Below are positions 37,847-47,604 of a DNA stretch of 64,000 nt, piece after piece. Position 1 is the first letter of the stretch, and each line of letters opens with the position of its first letter. The notes below the pieces were generated by a model, which did not search any database, was not told the origin of the DNA, and saw only the letters and a program-made list of their open reading frames with translations. Both the position numbers and the translations under genes were made by a program. Location of the stretch: contig NZ_JAAAPM020000002.1 of the NCBI RefSeq assembly GCF_009909155.2, positions 186,001-250,000 of the forward strand, in the 5' to 3' direction. The DNA comes from Flavobacterium undicola (GTDB taxonomy: Bacteria > Bacteroidota > Bacteroidia > Flavobacteriales > Flavobacteriaceae).

Positions 37847-39931
37847 ATGAAAGTAGTAATTGCAGAAAAACCAAGTGTGGCTAGGGAAATAGCCTCGCTT
37901 TTGGGAGCTAGTGAGAAAAAAGAAGGTTATTTGATGGGGAATGGATATCAGGTGACCTGGGCATTTGGACATTTAGTTACCTTGGCCATGCCAGAGGATT
38001 ATGGTATTAGTGGTTTTCAAAAAGAAGTCTTACCTATATTACCTAGTCCTTTTTTATTAATCGCTCGAAAAATCAAGACAAATGATGGTTATGTTCCTGA
38101 TGAAGCTGTATCGAAACAATTGAAAATCATAGAACAGCTTTTAAAAAAATGTGTAAGTATTATTGTTGCCACAGATGCTGGGCGTGAGGGAGAACTAATA
38201 TTCCGTTATATTTATGAATATCTAAGATGCAACAAACCTTTTGAAAGATTATGGATAAACTCATTAACAGAAAAAGCAATTCTCAAGGGATTGAATAACC
38301 TCAAACCAGGAAAGGAATTTGATGGTTTATATTTTGCTGCTCAAGGGAGAAGCTGTGCAGACTGGTTAGTTGGTATCAACGCTTCACAAGCTTTGACAGT
38401 TGCTGCCGGAAGTGAGATTTATTCTTTGGGAAGAGTGCAAACCCCAACATTAGCACTTATTTGTAAAAGGTTCATAGAAAATAAAGCATTCACAACTAAG
38501 AAATATTTGCAAATTAAGTTAGAGCATCGAAAGGATTTTATTGATTTTAAAAGTCTTTCTTTAACAAAATGGGATGATAGTAAGCAGGCTGATCATGCAC
38601 TGAAATTCATTCAACGACATGGAATAGCTACGGTCACAGCTCTTGAAAAGAAGACAGTTAATGAACAACCACCTTTATTATTTGATCTTACAGCATTACA
38701 AAAGGAGGCCAATATAAAATTGAATCTTTCAGCAGAGGAAACTCTTACTATTGCTCAAAGTCTTTATGAGAAGAAATTTATCAGCTACCCACGTACTGGC
38801 AGTAAATATATTCCCGAAGACATTTGGGTAGAAATCCCGCAGTTAATAGGAATATTGGAAGAGATGGATAAGTTTCGAGAAGTAGTGTCTAAAATTAAAA
38901 GAGGACGTTTGAATAAACGCATCGTTAACGACCTGAAAGTAACCGATCATCATGGTTTGTTGATTACTGATAAGATGCCTTCGGCTTTAGCTGTAAAGGA
39001 GAAAGCTATTTATGAAATGATTGCCTATCGTTTACTAGAAGCAGTTTCACCTGTTTGTATTAAAGAGATAACGGATGTTGTCTTACAGACGGTGCATTAT
39101 GATTTTTCACTAAAAGGATGTGAAATTATTGATGCAGGCTGGAGATTCATTAAGGGAAGTTTTATAGATGAAGATAACAATCCCGTCCAGGATTTACCGG
39201 AACTAAAAGAGGGAGATGAGTTAAAAATAAAGGGAGCGAAAGTTTTAGAGAAACAAACCAAACCACCAGTTCTTTATACCGAGGCTAGTTTATTGGGAGA
39301 AATGGAAAACGCAGCTAATCAGATTGAAAGTGAACAAGAGCGAAAGGCTTTACAAGGAATAGGAATTGGAACTCCGGCAACAAGAGCAGCTATTATTGAA
39401 ACACTTTTCAAAAGAGACTATATCAAAAGGGAAAAGAAATCGTTGTTACCTACCGAAAAAGGATTAAAGGTTTATGAATTAGTAAAAGATCAAAAGATTG
39501 CAGATGTAGCGATGACTGCCCAATGGGAACAAGCGATGCAAAAGATTGAGAATGATGAGTTAGATGTTGAGATATTTCAAAAAGAAATAGAAACATTTAC
39601 TGTAGCTATAACGAAAGAAATACTTGCTTTATCAGTTGGAAATGAAAAACAGCCTGAATTAATTTGTCCAAAATGCGGTATTCAGAAATTAGTGATTCGA
39701 GATAAATTGATAAAATGTTCAGATCAAAACTGTAGTTGGGTTCAGTTTCGAAATATTTGCGGTATTCAATTAAATCTAGAAAATTTGGAAAAGCTGATTA
39801 CAACAGGTAAAACGACGCTGCTAAAAGGAATGTCTAGCCGATCTGGTAAAAAATTCGATGCTTTTATTGTTATGAACGATAAAGCAGAAAGTTCCTTTGA
39901 ATTTGAAAAATATAAATATTCAAAGAAATAA
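37847..39931 (+). CDS. topB: DNA topoisomerase III (type IA)
   Basis: The 694-residue protein has the TOPRIM start KVVIAEKPSVAREIASLLG, the acidic part VATDAGREGELIFRYI (about 106-121) and the active-site Tyr in FISYPRTGSKYIP (about 311-323). A C-terminal zinc-finger-like CPKCGIQKL...C..C region lies near 605-630. Type IA topoisomerases relax and decatenate single-stranded regions; in CTnDOT the homologue lies in the excision operon. It follows the DUF3945-type gene by 20 bp. An imperfect hairpin lies after the stop. Confidence 0.93.
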   Translation: MKVVIAEKPSVAREIASLLGASEKKEGYLMGNGYQVTWAFGHLVTLAMPEDYGISGFQKEVLPILPSPFLLIARKIKTNDGYVPDEAVSKQLKIIEQLLKKCVSIIVATDAGREGELIFRYIYEYLRCNKPFERLWINSLTEKAILKGLNNLKPGKEFDGLYFAAQGRSCADWLVGINASQALTVAAGSEIYSLGRVQTPTLALICKRFIENKAFTTKKYLQIKLEHRKDFIDFKSLSLTKWDDSKQADHALKFIQRHGIATVTALEKKTVNEQPPLLFDLTALQKEANIKLNLSAEETLTIAQSLYEKKFISYPRTGSKYIPEDIWVEIPQLIGILEEMDKFREVVSKIKRGRLNKRIVNDLKVTDHHGLLITDKMPSALAVKEKAIYEMIAYRLLEAVSPVCIKEITDVVLQTVHYDFSLKGCEIIDAGWRFIKGSFIDEDNNPVQDLPELKEGDELKIKGAKVLEKQTKPPVLYTEASLLGEMENAANQIESEQERKALQGIGIGTPATRAAIIETLFKRDYIKREKKSLLPTEKGLKVYELVKDQKIADVAMTAQWEQAMQKIENDELDVEIFQKEIETFTVAITKEILALSVGNEKQPELICPKCGIQKLVIRDKLIKCSDQNCSWVQFRNICGIQLNLENLEKLITTGKTTLLKGMSSRSGKKFDAFIVMNDKAESSFEFEKYKYSKK

Positions 39932-40440
39932 TAGGATTTTGATTGGTAACATTTTCCAGATTATAAAAGGCTATCTGAGAAGTAATTTTCGTACAGCCTC
40001 TTTGACCAATATTAAATTTTTTGTTCAATGTGTCTATTTAAAGTTGAATTAACAATTGATAAAGTTACCGGTCAAACTTTCCTAAAAAATAAACGTCCAA
40101 TACTGCTTGACATGCAGGGTTTGTATTTTTTGTCATGGCAAAAAAAAGTCATGGAGGATCGTAATTTAAACGTATCCAATTTCTTAAATTTTTTTTCTGG
40201 TGATTTATAAAGATAGCCTTATAAATAAAATTTTCAGACTCACTTTGCTGTTATAATTAGAGCGACCTTTGCCTTAGATTGGCAAGGAAAAACCAAGTTT
40301 AGAAAGCTTTGAAAATTCCACAAATGCATCTATAAACCACATTTGATCATAGGGTCTTATAGTGTTTTTTAAACTGGGCAAATGTATTTGGTGCTGGGGA
40401 ATTACTGTGATATACTGTGTTTATTAAAATACGAAAATTC
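39932..40440. other. Gene-poor region after topB, left flank of the caspase/hydrolase cargo
   Basis: An imperfect hairpin (39969-40000, AGGCT...AGCCT) resembles the terminator at 34269. A 60-codon frame at 40028-40210 (MCLFKVELTIDKVTGQTFLK at the N-terminus) starts with ATG but has no recognised relative; it may be a small gene or a remnant. The remaining 230 bases have no open frame of note. Confidence 0.4.
40028..40210 (+). CDS. Hypothetical 60-residue protein, doubtful
   Basis: This frame is ATG-started and encodes a mixed, fairly basic protein that begins MCLFKVELTIDKVTGQTFLK and ends NFLNFFSGDL. There is no signal peptide or motif. It lies between a hairpin after topB and the caspase operon. 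Coding is plausible but unsupported. Confidence 0.3.
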   Translation: MCLFKVELTIDKVTGQTFLKNKRPILLDMQGLYFLSWQKKVMEDRNLNVSNFLNFFSGDL

Positions 40441-40471
40441 TTGTGTTGGCATGACTTTTTTTCTATATTTG
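40441..40471 (+). promoter_or_regulatory. Candidate Bacteroidota promoter of the caspase/hydrolase operon
   Basis: TATATTTG (40464-40471) fits the -7 consensus TAnnTTTG, and TTG at 40441-40443 lies 20 bases upstream, where the -33 element is expected. The start codon is 150 bases downstream, so the leader would be long. Confidence 0.4.
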
Positions 40472-40620
40472 ATCCAACAGAAATGGAGGTTTTGTTTACA
40501 GATTGTCGTTGTGTGCATATAATTAGGCATGAGCTTTTGCAAACTGTTTATTAAATTCTATTTCTGAGCAATAAAAAAAAGTTAGTCACTGATAAATACA
40601 AACAACTTTATTTAAGTAGT

Positions 40621-42468
40621 ATGGCACTTCAAAATATTCCATTTCCTTTTAATTCTATGATGCCACAAAAGAAAAAATGTGCAGTAATAATTGGAGTCAA
40701 CAAAACTGGTGGTTTAGCTGTTCTTTCAGCTGCAGTGAGTGGAGCGGAAGATTTTAACAAATGGGCTGTTTCTCAAGGCTTTGACACATCTCTTTTAATT
40801 GATACTGACAACCCTGTTACAGTGAAAATGATAAGGGACGCAGTTACGGGTTTTGTAAATGAAAAGATTTACGAACAGATGATCGTATATTTTTCAGGAC
40901 ATGGCATTCTTAAAAGTGCCATGGATGAATTATGGTTATTATCAGAAGCACCTGAAGATAGTAATGCAGCAGTAAATGTGCAACCTTCAAGATTTCTTTC
41001 ACGTAGATGCGGTATTCCCAATGTGGTGATTATTTCAGATGCCTGCCGTTCAGCACCCGGAAATACTCAACTTTCTCAGATGTCGGGATCAGTTATTTTC
41101 CCCAATTCAGCCATTAGTAATACAAGAGTAAATGTTGACATATTATATGCCACAGCACCCGGTGATCCTGCTTTTGAAGTGACTGCAGATGAAGCCACAA
41201 AGAACTATTGTGGTCTGTATACCAGAGAGCTTTTAAAAGGGCTTAACGGAAAAGTGCCACAAATAATTAAGGACTATGACTTTGATTCTGTGGGGTTAGT
41301 AGGACTCCTTAACAGTCCGAAATTTTCCATAATTCCAGCCTATGAATTGTCGGAATATTTGTTCATTGCAGTACCGATTTCTGCAGCACAGATCAATATA
41401 ACCTTAAGTCAAAAACCGGATGCTGAAATTACTTCACGCCTTCCGTCTTATCTTTCACTTCTTGAAAGTACAAAAACAGAGTTAGTCCATAAGTCTGCTA
41501 CTCAAATGACAAAAAATGGTAAGTGGTTAGATGGTGATTTTTGGAATTTTGAAGGTTTAAATAAAGATTTCAAGATACCTAAAACAGAGCAAATTAATAA
41601 GGAAATATTAGAAAATGATATAAAAGAGCCACAGGTAGATGACAATTCTGTGCCAAAAAAATATGATGAGGAGGCTTTCGACTCTATTTTGCAGGCCTTA
41701 AACAGATCTAGTAAAGACATCTTAACTGGATTTACTATTGTTGGAATTCCATTTGTAGAAAACCATTATTCTAAAAATGATGTACAAATTTTCTCTGAAA
41801 ATGAAGCAGTACAAATTAGAATTAGAATATATCTTAAAACCTATTTTCTGGATCTTCCACGAGGGCGTTTACTTCCATTGGCAGTACTTCCGGGTTTTAT
41901 AGGTACTGTTGTTTTTGATAAAGATGAAGTCATAACGGTTAATTACAGCCCGTCTTCGAATAGTCTTAACGCAGTAAACGGGGTTAATGAAATAAATAGT
42001 GATGTAGAAGAAAGAAGAGCTGTTATAGCTGCAAAGTCAAAAGGCGGCACATTTAGAATTTCTGAAAACATCGATGAGCTTATTCATACAGCGAGCTATT
42101 TGAGAAGGCACAAGAATCTGGATCCAAGTCTTGGACTTTATGCAGCCTACGCTTACAGTCAGGCCGGAAAATTTGAAGATGTGCAGTCCATATATGACTA
42201 TATGAAGGAAGAGCCTGTGCCTGTGCTTTTTGATGTAGCAATGCTTAATGAACTCTCTGTGCCAGAACCAGACAAGCTGGTTTTGGAGAATGCTTCACCA
42301 TTCTGTCCAATGCTTAATCAGGGATGGTCGTATCTTACTATTAATCCAGAATTTTATGATCCATTTTTAATTGAAATCTCTAAATATAGAGTAGCTGGGT
42401 TATGGACAACTTTTACAGCAGAAGGATCGGCTATAATTAAACAAAAATTTAAAGACTTAAATATATGA
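40621..42468 (+). CDS. Caspase-like cysteine protease (peptidase C14 family)
   Basis: The N-terminal 240 residues are a caspase/metacaspase domain: CAVIIGVNKTGGLAVLSAAV at the first strand, IVYFSGHGIL with catalytic His94 and VVIISDACRSAPG with catalytic Cys142. The C-terminal 370 residues are not recognised; 235-330 is a linker-like region, 340-450 has strands (RIRIYLKTYFLDLPRGRLLP) and 485-530 looks like a TPR-type helical repeat (GLYAAYAYSQAGKFEDVQSI). No signal peptide is present, so it acts in the cytoplasm. The stop overlaps the start of an alpha/beta hydrolase gene (ATGA). Bacterial caspases often serve as suicide proteases in anti-phage systems, with the extra domain sensing infection or the partner; that role here is inferred. 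The pair appears to be cargo between topB and the mob genes. Confidence 0.85.
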   Translation: MALQNIPFPFNSMMPQKKKCAVIIGVNKTGGLAVLSAAVSGAEDFNKWAVSQGFDTSLLIDTDNPVTVKMIRDAVTGFVNEKIYEQMIVYFSGHGILKSAMDELWLLSEAPEDSNAAVNVQPSRFLSRRCGIPNVVIISDACRSAPGNTQLSQMSGSVIFPNSAISNTRVNVDILYATAPGDPAFEVTADEATKNYCGLYTRELLKGLNGKVPQIIKDYDFDSVGLVGLLNSPKFSIIPAYELSEYLFIAVPISAAQINITLSQKPDAEITSRLPSYLSLLESTKTELVHKSATQMTKNGKWLDGDFWNFEGLNKDFKIPKTEQINKEILENDIKEPQVDDNSVPKKYDEEAFDSILQALNRSSKDILTGFTIVGIPFVENHYSKNDVQIFSENEAVQIRIRIYLKTYFLDLPRGRLLPLAVLPGFIGTVVFDKDEVITVNYSPSSNSLNAVNGVNEINSDVEERRAVIAAKSKGGTFRISENIDELIHTASYLRRHKNLDPSLGLYAAYAYSQAGKFEDVQSIYDYMKEEPVPVLFDVAMLNELSVPEPDKLVLENASPFCPMLNQGWSYLTINPEFYDPFLIEISKYRVAGLWTTFTAEGSAIIKQKFKDLNI

Positions 42469-43331
42469 ATTTGATATTAATACATGGCCGCGACCAGCAA
42501 GGGAAAAATCCGTCTGAATTAAAAAAAGAATGGCTTGATACATTAAAAGAGGGGCTTTTAAAAAATAATTTGGAACTTCCACAGGATATAAATATTGTAT
42601 TTCCTTTTTATGGTGATTTGTTAGATGCCTTAAGTAAAGACATAAGAAATCCCAATTCCATTGCAGGAGTTATTGCAAAAGGCAGCATTGAGGAAAAGCA
42701 GCTTTCATTCTATTTTGAAATATTAAGTGAGATGGCTGTCAACGCAAAGATTGACGATAAGAAAATAAGTGACCTAGTAGTTGGTACAAGAGAAAAAGGT
42801 CCATTAAATTGGGAATGGATTCAGGCAATAATAAGGGCTTTGGATACACACAGCCCATTTGGGAATTTCACTCTTGAGAAAAGCACTTTTGATGTATTTG
42901 TATATTTGACAATTGAGGCAATAAAAAGTCAAATAAATAAATTTATCATGGATTCAATTCCAGAAGGTCCCACAGTTGTTGTTGGGCATTCTCTAGGATC
43001 TGTAGTTGGGTATAATGTGCTGCAGGAATTGACAGGCCATAATATCAAAAAATACATTACTATCGGTTCGCCTCTGGGGCTGCGCTCTATTAAAGACCAT
43101 CTATCGACACCTCTTAAAATGCCTTTATCTGTAACCGGGGGATGGTATAATGGCTATGATGAACGAGATTTTGTCGCTTTAAATGCCTTAGACAAAATAA
43201 ATTTCAATATTAGTCCTCCCATTGTAAATTCTAACCATGTTAGAAACAAAACAGATAACCGTCATGGCATCATTGGTTATCTTAATGATGCAGTAGTAGC
43301 AAAAGAAATATATAATGCCCTGACGTCTTAG
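42465..43331 (+). CDS. Alpha/beta hydrolase (lipase/esterase-like), partner of the caspase
   Basis: The 288-residue protein begins with LILIHGRDQQGKNPSELKKE (oxyanion HG) and has the nucleophile elbow VVGHSLGSVVGYNVL with Ser176. ITIGSPLGLRSIKDHL follows, and a His near the end (NRHGIIGYLND, about 266) can complete the triad. This resembles PGAP1/lipase-like hydrolases that act on lipids or esters. There is no signal peptide. It overlaps the caspase gene by 4 bases, so the two are made in fixed ratio. It may be the effector released or matured by the protease, or the reverse. Confidence 0.8.
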   Translation: MNLILIHGRDQQGKNPSELKKEWLDTLKEGLLKNNLELPQDINIVFPFYGDLLDALSKDIRNPNSIAGVIAKGSIEEKQLSFYFEILSEMAVNAKIDDKKISDLVVGTREKGPLNWEWIQAIIRALDTHSPFGNFTLEKSTFDVFVYLTIEAIKSQINKFIMDSIPEGPTVVVGHSLGSVVGYNVLQELTGHNIKKYITIGSPLGLRSIKDHLSTPLKMPLSVTGGWYNGYDERDFVALNALDKINFNISPPIVNSNHVRNKTDNRHGIIGYLNDAVVAKEIYNALTS

Positions 43332-43536
43332 TATTTTTTGTATTATAAGATTTTTTTTTAATTTATTTTGTAAATTATAAATCTAAGAATTGATTCCTAT
43401 CGTAATTTTTCAATAAAGTGACATACGAATAAATACAATAAAATTGGTAAATTTCGATGGTTCGACAGGTGTATTGGATACAACGGGTTTTCAGGTGATG
43501 GGAAAACTTTAATCTTATTGGCTACTTTTTTTGAGA
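43332..43536. other. Right flank of the caspase cargo, with an orphan C-terminal frame
   Basis: Bases 43417-43512 encode a start-less tail, NFDGSTGVLDTTGFQVMGKL, ending in TAA. It may be the end of a conjugative-element gene that was cut when the cargo entered. It was not recognised. Confidence 0.3.
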
Positions 43537-45537
43537 TTATCTTTTTTGCACCAAATGCTGTAAGTCAGGATCGTTTTTGATGCGTTCCAATTCACTTTCA
43601 ATAATTAGAACGATATCCAGTTTTACTTGTCTGTAATTGGCTTCAATTTCGGTTTTCATTTTATTTTCTCCATTTTTATTAACGAAAGATAAAATCTCCG
43701 GTATCTTTTTATAAGCCTTGGTTTCTGCAGCTACATTTTCATTATCCACGACAATTTCGGAATGGAATATTTTTTGTTCAATGCGTTCATCAAAATTGTC
43801 TGAAATAGCTCCTACAAACATTCCTTGTGTAAGTGTGGAAATTTTTGATGCTGGTATTAGGCTGTCCAGTTGTGTCGATATGGAGGTTGATTTATCGTTT
43901 CGATTAACGGTCATACTTTGTCGTTTCTGAAGTACTTTTCCAAAGCGTTCTGATAAACTTTTCGCTGTTTCTCCTACAACCTGGCCACTAAAGATATTGC
44001 CCACAGTATTTTGGATAACTTTACTTTCCTTGTCACCGTAATCACGAGTTAATTGGGAATAGTCCTGAAAACCTAAACAAACCGCTACCTTATTACTTCT
44101 GGCAGTGGCTATCAGGTTGTCTAATCCTCTAAAATAGATAGTTGGTAATTCATCAATAATAACTGAACTTTTTAATTGTCCTTTTTTATTGATTAGTTTT
44201 ATAATTCTCGAATTGTATAAACCTAATGCAGCAGAATAGATATTTTGTCTATCAGGATTATTCCCCACACAAAGTATTTTAGGTTCATTTGGATTATTGA
44301 TGTCCAATGAAAAATCATCGCCTGTCATTACCCAATAGAGTTGAGGGGAAATCATCCTGGACAAAGGTATTTTAGCTGAAGCGATTTGTCCTTGCAATTG
44401 ATCTTGTGCTCCGCCTTGCCAGGCATCCATAAAAGGGGATAGGTAGTTTTCGAGATCTGGATAAGAAGTAAGGATAGTAAATACATCTATATATTTTTTA
44501 TTGAGTAACTCAATAGCATGAGGAAATGTACAGTATTTTCCATTATTATATATTTTCAAAAACCAGATGATGGCGGCTAACAGAATTATTGGAGATTCAA
44601 CAAAAAAGTCTCCCTGTTTTTGTATCCAACTTCGATTAAGGTTCAGCATAATCGTATAGGCTGATTCATAAGCATCAGATATATCAGTCATGAAATTAGG
44701 GTTGATGGGATTACAACGATGGCTTCTTCTTGGATCATCAAAATTGATGATATAGAATTTTGGTTTTACCGTATAATTATCGGTATGTTTCAACAAATGA
44801 TTATAGGCTATGGTTGAAAGATCGTCAAATTTGAAATCATAGATGTACATCGAAAATCCCTTTTCAATATGTTGTTTGATGTAATTATTTATAATGGCAT
44901 AACTCTTACCAGATCCAGGTGTACCTAATACTATGGAGGCTCTGAACGGATTTACAACATTAATCCATCCCTGATTCCATTTGCCTTTGTAATAAAATTT
45001 GGTGGGAAGATTAACCGAATATTCATTTTCCATCAATTTAGTTTCTTGCATGAAACTTTCATTTTCGTTATTAAACACATCATCCATCAGATTGTTTCGC
45101 AGCAAACGGCTAATCCATACGCCGGCCATCATTAATGCAATGTAACCTAGTGATGTTGTCAATATATATGAAGAAGTTGCAATTCCAGCAGGTAATTGTA
45201 ATAGTGATGTATTTAGAAAGAAAAGTATAAAACCGATGATTAAAGCTATGTAGATTTTGGTCCAGGTAATTTTTTCATTTTTTACTCCTTTTGTTCCCAA
45301 ACAACTTAATGCCAATAAGACTAAAGAAAAAATCTTGGTATATAAGGTATGAGAAAATAAGTTAGCTGTCCTTTGGAAATTACCTAATATTTTATTGATG
45401 ACTTGCAATGTCCAACCTCGTTCTAGAAAAAAGCCATAACAAAACCAGTAAAAGTGCATTAAAACCAGAATTATACTTACTGCACGCATGAAAGCCATTA
45501 TTTTGGCTAACCCTCTTAAATCGTCTTCTCCTTGCAT
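43537..45537 (-). CDS. mobC: Type IV coupling protein (VirD4/TraG-like, YWFCY domain)
   Basis: The 666-residue protein starts with a YWFCY-type membrane domain (HFYWFCYGFFLERG near 43-56) and further membrane segments near 94-150. The ATPase part has Walker A LGTPGSGKSYAI (about 206-217), Walker B-like SSVIIDELPTIY (about 457-468) and the VirD4-like QDYSQL. It links the relaxase-DNA complex to the transfer channel. It is divergent from the tra genes and lies downstream of the relaxase gene on the same strand, the usual mobA-mobB-mobC order read right to left. Confidence 0.92.
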   Translation of the reverse strand: MQGEDDLRGLAKIMAFMRAVSIILVLMHFYWFCYGFFLERGWTLQVINKILGNFQRTANLFSHTLYTKIFSLVLLALSCLGTKGVKNEKITWTKIYIALIIGFILFFLNTSLLQLPAGIATSSYILTTSLGYIALMMAGVWISRLLRNNLMDDVFNNENESFMQETKLMENEYSVNLPTKFYYKGKWNQGWINVVNPFRASIVLGTPGSGKSYAIINNYIKQHIEKGFSMYIYDFKFDDLSTIAYNHLLKHTDNYTVKPKFYIINFDDPRRSHRCNPINPNFMTDISDAYESAYTIMLNLNRSWIQKQGDFFVESPIILLAAIIWFLKIYNNGKYCTFPHAIELLNKKYIDVFTILTSYPDLENYLSPFMDAWQGGAQDQLQGQIASAKIPLSRMISPQLYWVMTGDDFSLDINNPNEPKILCVGNNPDRQNIYSAALGLYNSRIIKLINKKGQLKSSVIIDELPTIYFRGLDNLIATARSNKVAVCLGFQDYSQLTRDYGDKESKVIQNTVGNIFSGQVVGETAKSLSERFGKVLQKRQSMTVNRNDKSTSISTQLDSLIPASKISTLTQGMFVGAISDNFDERIEQKIFHSEIVVDNENVAAETKAYKKIPEILSFVNKNGENKMKTEIEANYRQVKLDIVLIIESELERIKNDPDLQHLVQKR

Positions 45538-45655
45538 ACTTCGATAAATTAAATGTTTTGTTCAATTTAGTAGGGAAGTAATCTACTTGGAAGAATAAAG
45601 AAGTACTTGGCTTTTATTGGATTCATTTGGCGATAAGGTATTAGACAAATACATT

Positions 45656-46972
45656 TTATTTTTTGTTTCCAGGTCTTCTGCTTTTTTTCTTTTTCTTCAT
45701 TTTATTAGCAAATTGCTGTTCTTCATAATCCTCTCCTTCTGTTTCTGGGAATAAACCTCCAAAGCTTTCCATAAAACCAAAATCAGTGTTAATTTGAGTT
45801 GATTGACTCTTATCAAGAAAATCAAAAAGCGTATGTGGTTTTTCTGTTTCTGGTTTTGTATTGTTAGTGCTTTCGGGAGATGTAATCTTCATATTGTCAT
45901 GTATTGCAACTTGGCGTTTTTGAGTATTTTCTTCATTCCAGCAATCGTTAAAAATGTTAGCAGAAAGGTTTTTACCCAATTGTGATCCGTTCCAAACGCT
46001 GCGGGATTCATGGTCAATAAAAGAAATACCGTAAATACGTTCTTCGTGATTTCTACGAACTACAGTATTGATACCTTGCTCAAGTAGTTGTTTCTTAAAT
46101 TCGGTTTCATTGGAAGTGGTGTGGATTGCAATTTCTATTGTCTTTTTTAGAATTTCTTTTGTTGGTTCTGTTTTCATTTTTTCTTTCGATTGCTCGAAAT
46201 GTTTCTGTAAAGCATCCAGTCCTGCGTGTTTACCAAAGCGAGATGCTTTGAAAGGATTACTAGCTTTTTCTCCCTGCTCATTCAGAGCAAAATAGACCAA
46301 TCCTTGTTTGGTTTGTCCGTGAAATTCGCCTTTTACTTCCTCTGTGGTAATGTTAAAAAGGGAAAGTAAAGCATTGTAAGTTCCTAGACTTTGATATTGG
46401 TAATATTTTGGTAAATACCGAACTACCGAGGCTATTTGGCTTTTTACATTAGCTGCCTTGTAGTCAATCGGTCTGAATAGTTCTTCTTTAGGATTACGAT
46501 TTTTTTCAGTTGCAGCTATTAGTTTGTATTCTTGTTCCAATATACGACAGGTATCCATGGAACGTAATTTTTCATAGTTATCAGGAAGTTTTTTACCGTT
46601 ACGATCTACACAGGTCGATACAATATGAATGTGAGTTCGTTCAATATCGGTATGTTTAAAAACTACATACGGCTGATCTCCATAACCCATACGTTCCATA
46701 TAATCTTTTGCTATTTGCTTGAAATCTTCATCACTTACTTTGTCTCTCGGATCAGGGTTTAGAGAAATATGTAATACAGGTTTTTCAGTTCGTTTATTTG
46801 CAATTAGATAAGGTTCAAAAGATTGATACAATTGTACAATAGTATAACTTCCGTTGACTGTTTCCCTTATTCTATGGGTTGTCAATATTTCTCCGTTTTC
46901 CTGATCAACCTTGAGCTGATTATAAGAAAGTGCTCCAATAATATTTGCTCCACGACCAATCTTTGCTATCAT
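45656..46972 (-). CDS. mobB: Relaxase (MobB-like mobilisation nuclease)
   Basis: The 438-residue relaxase nicks oriT and carries the strand into the recipient. It has MIAKIGRGANIIGALSYN at the N-terminus, where the catalytic Tyr of this family lies (Tyr17 or nearby), and the metal-binding histidine motif ERTHIHIVSTCVDRNGKKLP (about 108-127). A KPVLHISLNP strand precedes it. The C-terminus is Lys-rich. The start overlaps the stop of the MobA-like gene by 4 bases, so they are coupled. Confidence 0.92.
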   Translation of the reverse strand: MIAKIGRGANIIGALSYNQLKVDQENGEILTTHRIRETVNGSYTIVQLYQSFEPYLIANKRTEKPVLHISLNPDPRDKVSDEDFKQIAKDYMERMGYGDQPYVVFKHTDIERTHIHIVSTCVDRNGKKLPDNYEKLRSMDTCRILEQEYKLIAATEKNRNPKEELFRPIDYKAANVKSQIASVVRYLPKYYQYQSLGTYNALLSLFNITTEEVKGEFHGQTKQGLVYFALNEQGEKASNPFKASRFGKHAGLDALQKHFEQSKEKMKTEPTKEILKKTIEIAIHTTSNETEFKKQLLEQGINTVVRRNHEERIYGISFIDHESRSVWNGSQLGKNLSANIFNDCWNEENTQKRQVAIHDNMKITSPESTNNTKPETEKPHTLFDFLDKSQSTQINTDFGFMESFGGLFPETEGEDYEEQQFANKMKKKKKSRRPGNKK

Positions 46973-47415
46973 TTTTCTTCATTTTTAATCAAATGTTTTG
47001 CTTCGAATTCTTCGGTCAATTTTATAATCTCCTGACATAATTTTGCTAATTCTGCTGTTTGTTTTTCTAATTTAAACAGATAAGCTGCTGCTTTTTTTTC
47101 GGAAAAATTACGGTACAATATCTTCACAATCTGATTGTAATTAACGCCAACAGCACGAAATTGACTATACAAAGTGGTTAATCGCATATAGTAATCCATG
47201 GCAGCTATATCAATTTTTACTGTTTTTATTTGTTTTTCAAATAGGATGGAAGTAATAAAACGAGCTTTGTTATCCGCTCCAGAGGCTTCAAACAGTGAAA
47301 GAAATTTAGCGTTTTCTTCGTCTGTTAAACGAAAAACATAGCGGTGGATGCTCGGATTCTTTTTGAGATTCCTGTCACCTTTGTGCTGTTTGTTGTTTTG
47401 TTGTCCATCCATCAT
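46969..47415 (-). CDS. mobA: MobA-like relaxosome accessory protein (ribbon-helix-helix type)
   Basis: A 148-residue basic protein starting at ATG 47415, with the first 20 residues polar and Lys-rich. YVFRLTDEENAKFLSLFEAS begins a ribbon-helix-helix fold, and GVNYNQIVKILYRNF (about 103-117) is the motif of the BmgA/MobC-type mobilisation family. It should bind oriT DNA next to its own gene and recruit the relaxase. The coding start faces the hairpin cluster at 47477-47604. Confidence 0.85.
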   Translation of the reverse strand: MMDGQQNNKQHKGDRNLKKNPSIHRYVFRLTDEENAKFLSLFEASGADNKARFITSILFEKQIKTVKIDIAAMDYYMRLTTLYSQFRAVGVNYNQIVKILYRNFSEKKAAAYLFKLEKQTAELAKLCQEIIKLTEEFEAKHLIKNEEK

Positions 47416-47476
47416 AAATCCAGTTATAAATTTTAGAAAACACCGACTTCGGAGAGTGTTTTTAGCCCCTGCAAGG

Positions 47477-47604
47477 GCAAGTTGTTTTGAGGCACGGAAT
47501 TCATTTCGAGTGCCTCAAAACACAACTTGCTCTGTTCTGGCGAACAGATAATCCGCCCTTCGGGACGGATTCAATAAAGCAGGGAAAAACGGCTTAACGC
47601 CGTT
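47477..47604. other. Hairpin cluster, candidate oriT
   Basis: Four inverted repeats lie in 128 bases. GCAAGTTG/CAACTTGC (47477-47484, 47523-47530) encloses TTTTGAGGCAC/GTGCCTCAAAA (47485-47495, 47510-47520), a 19-bp stem with a 2-base bulge. CTGTTC/GAACAG is at 47532-47547. ATCCGCCC-TTCG-GGACGGAT-like pairing is at 47551-47570. AACGGC/GCCGTT is at 47588-47604. The stretch is much richer in G and C than its surroundings and sits between the divergent mob and tra genes, where oriT is found in related elements. Confidence 0.6.

Noticed and set aside
34269..40004. Similar hairpins at 34269 and 39969 as ends of one mobile element
   Set aside because: The resemblance is limited to AGGCT..., AGTAATTTTC and a pyrimidine tail, which is typical of terminators; the arms differ.
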